DNA of 64,000 bases. It comes from Pleurostoma richardsiae. Lineage: Eukaryota > Ascomycota > Sordariomycetes > Calosphaeriales > Pleurostomataceae. The notes below the pieces were generated by a model. That model had not been told where the DNA came from, made no database searches, and was given only the letters and a program-made list of their open reading frames with translations. The position numbers and the translations under genes are program-made. Every line of letters begins with the position of its first letter. Position 1 is the first letter of the stretch. Location of the stretch: NCBI GenBank assembly GCA_030052745.1, contig JANBVO010000010.1, positions 496,001 to 560,000 of the forward strand, in the 5' to 3' direction. Below, piece after piece: positions 57,087 to 64,000 of the stretch.

Positions 57087-58995
57087 ATGGCAACTCGGAC
57101 AAGGTTCAACACTCTAGTGTGCCAAGTTCTTGCCTGATTGTCACATAAAGGGTCCGTGCTGACTTGACATGGCAGGTAATACTCTTCTCTACCCTCGGAA
57201 GCGTAACATATGGGTATTGTGCCTGTATCATCGCAACGACCCTGGCCCAACCGAGCTTCCTCAGGTATATGGGTCTTGATACAGCGTCGAATGCGACACA
57301 GATAGAGGGAGCCATCAATGGCCTCTTTCAAGCGGGTGGCTTGGTGGGCACCCTTGCCTGCAGCTGGAGCGCGGACCGACTCGGACGCAAGAAGGCCATC
57401 TTCTTCGCGGCCTGTCTCTGTGTACTCGGAGGTGCTTTGCAGGCGGGTTCCGTCCATGTGGCCATGTTTATCGTCGCAAGGCTCGTCACAGGACTCGGTA
57501 TTGGATCACTAGTTACCCTTGTTCCTCTGTTCCAGAGCGAGATATCCCCCCCAAAGTCACGAGGCCTGATGGTCGGACTGCACGGTTCGTTGATTCCCCG
57601 AAACAGTCGCATAATATCTGCCATTCTAACAGTTTTAGGCGTCTTCATTCTTTCAGGTTACACATGCGCCAGCTGGGTGGGCGTGGGCTTCTATTTTGTC
57701 AACGCCGGAGGTGCTCAGTGGCGGATTCCTCTGGCTATCCAGGTCCTCCCTCCTCTTCTTCTCGCTTGTGGTGTTCTTTTTCTACCTGAATCCCCAAGAT
57801 GGCGTAAGTGATGCTGCAGTCACAGTGGACTATGCCGTACATACAAGTTGACTTGTTCAACAGTTATCGAGAAAGGTCGCCGAGAAGAGGCATTGGCGGT
57901 ACTCACCAAGTCGCACCATTCTACGAGTGACGACTCCGACACATTTGCGCGTAACGAGTTCGGCCAGATCGAGAAACAATTGGATTACGAGAGGACCTTG
58001 CCATCTTCTTGGGTCTCCCTGTTTCAAGTCAAGTCGTACAGAAAGCGTGCTATTGTCGGCTTCTTTACCATGTTTTGCGCTCAGTGCACTGGTACTCAGG
58101 TCATCAACAGTGAGATATAAGCCCTGGCTCGACTATGACAAAACTGACGCAAGCCAGATTATGGGCCTATGCTATATTCCAAGCTGGGATATGGCAGCCG
58201 AGATCAGCTTCTACTGCAAGCCGGCTGGATCTCCTGGGGCCCGATTGGCAATCTCATCAATGCTGTCCTCCTCGATATAGTGGGACGGAAGGCTATCATG
58301 AGTATGGCAATCAGTGTAAATTATATTAAGAGCATGTCAGTTTCCGCTAACAGTGTCCTGTACAGTCTTTGGTCTCGCGTCAACCGCCACGGCCCTCCTG
58401 GGCGAGATCATCATGCTAGCCATCTTCGGCGGCTCTGATAACCGTGCAGGTAACAGTGCAGCCGTTTTCTTCTTGTTCTTGCATATTGGATTGTAAGTCA
58501 GCACTCGAACTCCGGGACGAACTGTCGAAACTCATCATCGCTTGTGCGACAGCTACGCCTCCTGTCTGGATGCCGCCACCTATGTGTATGCTTCGGAGAT
58601 TTGGCCGACTCACTTACGCGCCAAGGGATGTTCCTTGTCGACAAGCGGTCTATTCGTAGCATCGCTCATCCTGCTGATTGCTGCGCCCACAGCTTTCGCG
58701 GCCATTTCTTGGAAATACTACTTGGTGTTCTTCAGCGTGACATTCGTGTCAATCTTCCTGTTCGCTTCATACTTTCCAGAGGTGGGTGGACATCCCATAG
58801 ATCTCTCTCCGGAGCCACCACTGCATGACACTGACTGTCGACACACAGGCGAAGGGATTGCCTCTCGAGGAAGTTGCGCAGCAATTTGGAGATCACGTCG
58901 AAGTCCATCTCTTGGAGGGTCGCATTGTTGTAAGCTCCGAGGATCAAAATGCATATGCTGTGACCGATCCAGCAACCGAGAAGAACTCCCCGTGA
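57087..58995 (+). CDS. MFS sugar transporter
   Basis: Eight exons: 57087-57125, 57176-57584, 57639-57803, 57864-58109, 58158-58301, 58366-58492, 58553-58781 and 58849-58995, giving 501 residues. Junctions restore every family block: FSTLGSVTYGYCAC, LGRKKAIFF, GLHG joined to VFILSGYTCASWVG, PESPRW joined to LIEKGRREEA, TGTQVINNYGP, GRKAIM, and PE joined to AKGLPLEEVAQQFGD. Intron 2 is 54 nt and open, so it reads through in frame. The product belongs to the fungal sugar-porter (hexose/lactose-permease-like) group, plasma-membrane located. The first exon is short (13 codons), so the N-terminus is slightly uncertain. Partner of the divergent nitrilase. Confidence 0.85.
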
Positions 58996-59796
58996 ACTTG
59001 TGCCTTTGTGGATTTATATAAAGTCTCTGGAGGCTCTGATCTGACATTAAGATGATCAGTCATATCCAGAAGCTCAGGGACCTGGAGCAGTGTGGAACGC
59101 ATTGTTATGTTTGTTATTCCGAGAGTGATGAGCAGAGTATTCCGAATAATCAGTCAAGAAAATGAGCACATCTAAGCCAATGACAATACTAGTGTTTAAC
59201 TTGCTTTGCCGCAGAGTCTATCAGCCATAAAATTGAAATACACGGCCGTCAAAAAGGTTGTGCAGAAGCGCATGCGATATCATGAAGACAAAGATTCCCG
59301 GGACTACGCAAAGTGGATAACTCGAGCATTCTTTGTGAAGAATCATGATCCAGAAACCATGAGACTTGACGACATCATCTGTCAGGAATGTAGGAAGGCA
59401 CATGATCCGCGTTCTCTGCCAAGTGGACGATGTACATCGTACATCGACTTCATCTGGATAGAGCGTTCAATTCCTAGCAGTTGGGTCAGTTGCTCGGTAA
59501 TGGCTACCATTGGTTGGGAGAGTAGTGTTAGGGAGCACACGTAGGAGTGCCGCTCAGGCGGTATTCGCTGATATGAAACTGGAACGCCATTGGCCAATTG
59601 CTTGACGTAAAGCAGCTAGTCTTATCGATCGATGGAGGACTTCCTCTCGGCCCGGAGCATGAAAGCCGGTCGACCTCTGCAGACTCCGAGAACGTACGAC
59701 CGGCTCCAACATCAAAACATCACAGTTTCGGGGGTATTAATAGCACATCTGCGGATACTGTCTATTCATGCGGCGTAGCGAAGGGTGATTGATCTC
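58996..59796. other. intergenic region with an unidentified frame
   Basis: The plus frame 59206-59544 (112 codons) has a charged, protein-like middle (VVQKRMRYHEDKDSRDYAKW and DIICQECRKAHDP) but matches nothing I know; it may be a relic or a small gene. The rest includes the promoter of the Zn2Cys6 gene. Confidence 0.4.
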
Positions 59797-62302
59797 ATGA
59801 ACAGACAAACCACAACCAATGGCAAGCCGAGGAAGCGGTCGGCTGTAGCTTGCAACACATGTCGAGCTAAAAGGAGCCGGGTGAGCGACCTCATGACTGT
59901 TCAGCCAGAGTGGCGTTGACATTGGGCGACCGGAATAGTGCGATGGAGACCGCCCTTCATGCGGTACTTGCTCACAGGCATGTCAGAAGTGTGAGTACAC
60001 CGACAAGGAAAGCAATCGAAAGTAAGAGCTCGAGGCTGCTCTCTCGCTGTCAGAGGGCGTGCTGCTGATCATAACATAGACCACCCAGTAAGAGATATGT
60101 GGAAGCGCTTTTGGAGCGTATTAGGGGCCTGGAGGAAGAGGTCCAGCAATATCGTCCTGACAAAATCCCGTACTCGACAACACTGGGTGAGGGTCTCTCA
60201 GAACCGGAGTTGCTCGACGAGACCGAGAGTGACGTGAATCCTGCATCTTCCGACGAGAGATCTCCTATACGAGAGCTTACTGACAGGCTTGGTCGTCTCA
60301 ACGTTGGAGAAGATGGTCAGATGCGGTACTTCGGCTCCCGGAGCAACTTCTCCCTCCTCCGAGGCAGGTTCGTTGAGAATTCAACCACTTCCACGGCAAT
60401 TCTCCAGGACCGCGCCGCGGCCACTGTGCGGCAATTGAGCCTTGACGTGCAGTATACAGAAGAGCTACAGGAGCATTTACTAGATCTCTTTTGGCGCTGG
60501 CAAAACAACTGGCAGTATATCGTGGTCAAAGAACCGTTCCTGCGGGATTTACACATGGATAAGACCGGCGGTTATGCCTCACCACTTCTCTTGTCAGCGA
60601 TCCTAGCTTTGGCGGCCCGATATTCGGACCGACCTGAAGTCCGAACGGATCCTTCGGATCCAAACACTGCGGGCGATGCCCTCGCAGCACGGGCAAAGAT
60701 GCTCTTGTTGTACGAGAGCGAGGCACCGACAATAACGACAGTGCAGGCGGCAGCTTTGTTGTCCCTGCGGGAGACAGCAACTGATAAGGAGTCTCTTGGC
60801 TGGGTGTATTGTGGTGAGTCCTTCTCCGCTAGGCAAAGGCCGTGGCATTTTGATCTCAACTATAAGGTATAGGCATGGCGACGAGAATGGCTTTTAACCT
60901 AGGCCTACATCTCGACTGTAGTCGGTGGTGCAAAGAGGGATACTTCACGGAAGAAGCCGCGGAAGTGAGGAAGGTCGCCTGGTGGGGATGTTATATCCTC
61001 GATAAGTATCTAGCCTCGTACCAAGCGTGACTCTACCATTCCTTCGGATTCTAATAGGGACCTAGGCTCTTCAATATTGGTCTTGGACGCCCGGGGACCA
61101 TTCAGGAGCACGAAGTGACGGCACCTCTGCCGTCGATAATGGACAACCCTGAATTTACTCCTTGGTCACCTGTCCCGGTAGCAGAACCAAAGACAGACCT
61201 CCCATTCGGTCACGTTATCACAAATTGCCGTTCCACTTGTCAATTGTTCCAAATCACTGCGGAGGCACTTGATGAGGTGTACGGTTGAGCCCACGCAAAA
61301 GATTTTGGCACGTGTGCAAAGCTAACAAACAATATCTAGTTACCGTCCGCCGAGATTCAGCACCAAAATACGCGTGCTAGACTTGGTCTCTAGAACGCAT
61401 GTTAATCTGATGGAGTTCTACACCAATCTTCCTAGCTGTCTCAGACTCCCGGTTTCCCTGAGTCAGCCTGTCCCTCCGCATATCTATCAGCTCCAGTATG
61501 CTCCTTCTTTCTCTCCCGTCTTCTGATCATAACCTGGGCGAGGTCAAGTATTGACAGCCGGACAGCCTTCAATACTATGTGGCTATAATTCTTCTTCACC
61601 GCCCGTTTATCCGTGTCCGCAGGAACTCGGGGATCACAACCCAACGGACTAAGGCAATTACGTCACACATGAAGGAGTGCATACAGGCAGCTGAAGCTGT
61701 CGCAAATATCTTTAAGGCTTATCGAAATCATTACGGTCTGGTAAGATACCCAGAAAGGACACACGATGAGGAAATGGCCCCTAATGGCGAGATAATAGCG
61801 TCAAATTCCCATCTCAGCAGTTCATTGCGCGTTCACTGCTTCCATTATCTTCTTAGTTGAAGCCACTACTGAAGAAGTCGACGGCCGCCATCGTACAATA
61901 CGTCTGCTGAGAATGCTGACTGTTGCTCTGCACGAGATGAGCACGGCGTGGGCATGGAGCCGCCGGGCGATTCGAGCGCTTCGGCAACTGGCAAAGGAAT
62001 GGTCTGTGAGCCAACAAATCTACGCGGCCCTCTTCGATGGAATGGCTGGCCAGTCGGCAGCCATCCAGGACTCTCCATCACCACAAGGCACTTCCCAGTA
62101 TCCTCCGGCCCTCGATTACGATGCTCTTCCCTGGCTCTTTGATGACTTCGACTACGACAATCAAGAGCTCACCGCATCTCTATTTCCAGACTCAAATCAG
62201 ACGTATCCGATCGGAGAGGCAGTTCTCGCGGATCCAGTATTCTTTGATGGGCAAGATTCTCTGGAGAGCAACGCGTTGTATAGGTTTACGGGCTTCGGAT
62301 GA
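59797..62302 (+). CDS. Zn2Cys6 transcription factor with fungal-specific TF domain
   Basis: Eight exons: 59797-59880, 59939-60021, 60080-60813, 60873-61005, 61066-61278, 61340-61495, 61566-61740 and 61799-62302, giving 693 residues. The zinc cluster, split by intron 1, reads ACNTCRAKRSR then CDGDRPSCGTC and CQKC (C19, C22, C29, C36, C39, C46). A coiled-coil dimerisation stretch follows (ALLERIRGLEEEV). The middle homology region is present: GMATRMAFNLGLHLDC (301 on), AWWGCYILDK joined to LFNIGLGRP, HIYQLH joined to LQYYVAIILLHRPF, and ISAVHCAFTAS. It is a nuclear activator or repressor; its position beside nitrilase, transporter and GST makes it the obvious candidate regulator of that group. 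Confidence 0.9.
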
Positions 62303-62651
62303 ACATTGTGTATGATTGGAAGGCAGGGCTCGCCCGGGTGTCCGTATGGCTATCGAATGCTCGCAACTCTTCCAGGGCCGGGGAATACATCAGCGTTCTC
62401 CATCATACACTCGCGGATGTAGCAGAAATAAAGATGTCGACAGACCACCTGAATTACTTGAGTGCTTGCACCGTGTCTCTAACGGAGGTCATTGAATTTG
62501 AAGCCATACGGAGTATCGTTAATACGGGTGAGCATGCGGGGTCAAACTCGATCTAAATCCGCGGTCATGTAATCCTTCAAAATCCAGCCATAGCAAATTT
62601 ACCCCGGGACAGAATCAAGGTTTGAAGTTCATTTGAAACATTCAGGACGAC
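62303..62651. other. intergenic region
   Basis: Promoter of the GST gene; the 85-codon frame at 62299-62556 is without motif. Confidence 0.5.
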
Positions 62652-63550
62652 ATGTCGACTAGAGATATTACGCTGCTGGACCTTCCGAGCAAGGACCCTT
62701 GCTCTACCTGGTCCCGCCACCCATGGAAGAGTAAGTGTGCATGATGAGGCATCACCCCTTCATTTGCGTCATAATAGTAACTCGGTTCTTCAGCTCGGCT
62801 TCTTCTGAACTACAAAGGTCTGGACTACAAGACCGAATGGGTAGGGTTTTCATCACGCCATCTGTAGGAACGAGCTCTGACCAGTGCTAGACTGAATATC
62901 CCGACATCAAACCCAAGGTCCAGCCTCAGTAAGTGACGCCTTCGACAGTCAACATGTAAGATACCGAAGTGACTCATCTCTGCAGCCTTCCTCCAAATGA
63001 GAGTGGAACTCCATACACCATCCCAACCATCAAGCTCAGCGATGGTACATGGATCATGGACTCGTCCAAGATTGCCCACACCTTGGAGAAGCTCCATCCT
63101 GATCCGCCCTTGCATCTCGAGTCTCCCTACCAGACCAGAGTCGATCAAATTGTCTCCAAGGTTGGCCAACTTGTCTGCCCACTCTGCTACAGCCGTGTTC
63201 CCGTCAACCTCCTCAATGAAGCGTCCGTAGAGTACTGGTACACAACGCGTCGACAAAGACTCGGTATGTCTGTGCAGGAATACGAGGAGAAGTACGGCGG
63301 GGAAGCGGCGTACTCGGGCGCTGAGCCGTACCTGAGGCAGATGACAGAATTGTTGAAGGAAAATGAGGGTCCATTTCTCATGGGCTCGGAAGTATCGTAT
63401 GCCGATTTCACATGGGTAGCTCTTCTGCTCTTTTTCAAGAGGGTCGACGAGGGTATCTTCAGAGAAGTTTTGAAGAGGACCGGTGACGAGGCTGTCCATC
63501 AGTCACTGTTGGATGCTTGTGCGCCGTGGTTGAAGAGGACCGATCACTAG
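62652..63550 (+). CDS. glutathione S-transferase-like protein
   Basis: Four exons, 62652-62730, 62794-62840, 62891-62928 and 62986-63550, give 242 residues. The thioredoxin-fold half starts with LLDLPSKDPCSTWSRHPWK, then TRLLLNYKGLDYKTEW, EYPDIKPK, and PYTIPTIKLSDGTWIMDSSKIA, the standard GST N-domain pattern with cis-Pro (YTIPTI) and the DSSKIA glutathione-binding end. The C-domain ends GSEVSYADFTWVALLLFFKRV. It resembles the beta-etherase/UstS-like fungal GST group, which conjugate or isomerise small electrophiles in the cytosol. It is the last gene of the nitrilase group and transcribed in the same direction as the Zn2Cys6 gene. Confidence 0.87.
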
Positions 63551-64000
63551 AAGTACGGAACGGCTAGACCACCAGCGAGCAAGGGGTGAAACAACCAAAG
63601 AAAAGTACTGATTTAGTTGTGTAGCAAGTATTCCTCTGTGACTCTCTTAACTTTTGTATTTAGGTAGGGCCATAGCGGGCCACAACAGCGCAGCACAAGT
63701 CTTCAGCAGTCGCCGTAGGGTCTCTTACAGCGCCTACAACGCTTGTAACGCCTGTAGCTTCGCGCCTTTCAGGGCTGTATGTGTAATCCACCTTCTATGG
63801 CTTCACAATAATTGGCTGTTTGAGGCCAGCAAACTGCGGCTAGTTAGATAAACACCGACGGGATCAGGCTAAATCGCCATCGGCCTTTTCATCCGCCTAC
63901 CCTTGCCTAGGTAGCCAGTAGCTTGCCTCAATGGGGCCAGCCAGCCACGTCGACTGGTGGCTACGCTACGCGAATGCGAGATGGTCTAGCTGAAGTCAGC
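63551..64000. other. terminal intergenic region
   Basis: No gene or RNA recognised in the last 450 bases. Confidence 0.5.

Overview
The window is nuclear DNA of a filamentous ascomycete (Pezizomycotina, probably Sordariomycetes). Genes carry short introns of about 50-110 nt with GT-AG ends and CTAAC/CTGAC-like branch sites. The families are typical of that group: CFEM, UstYa/DUF3328, LaeA-like methyltransferase, 2EXR, HET, DUF3425-bZIP, Zn2Cys6 and patatin-NACHT-ankyrin. Gene models below were built by hand from splice signals and reading-frame continuity. No transcript data were available, so most exon junctions are inferred.

Layout. 1-4.6 kb: end of a Q/M-rich protein, a CLN3/battenin orthologue and a 2EXR protein. 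5.8-9.0 kb: a six-exon UstYa-like oxidase and an O-fucosyltransferase-like membrane protein. 10.9-14.0 kb: a decaying patatin-NACHT-ankyrin (fungal NLR) gene. 15.2-22 kb: an NAD(P)-dependent reductase, an unknown glycosylated membrane protein, and two decayed amidase copies in tandem. 22.5-28.9 kb: a LaeA-like methyltransferase with a 7-nt microexon, a second reductase and a bZIP/DUF3425 regulator. 30.7-31.8 kb: a HET-domain relic. 33.7-39.7 kb: a BCS1-like AAA ATPase, two small unknown proteins, an FAD monooxygenase and a methyltransferase. 40.3-48.7 kb: two sulfatases, a sugar-porter MFS transporter and a class C beta-lactamase-like hydrolase. 49.2-52.0 kb: the polarity protein Bud6/Aip3. 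54.1-63.6 kb: a CFEM GPI protein, then nitrilase, sugar transporter, Zn2Cys6 factor and glutathione S-transferase.

Two groups look like functional neighbourhoods. The first is the sulfatase block, with sulfatase 1 and the transporter divergent from one 0.7-kb intergenic region, followed by sulfatase 2 and a serine hydrolase. It could take up and desulfate sulfated sugars or esters. The second is the nitrilase block, with nitrilase and sugar transporter divergent, followed by a Zn2Cys6 regulator and a GST. It could serve nitrile/cyanogenic glycoside use or detoxification. Both roles are inferred from context only. Conserved housekeeping genes (CLN3, Bud6) are interspersed with accessory and decaying genes. 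Stop codons in the amidase relic are consistent with G:C to A:T (RIP-like) mutation.
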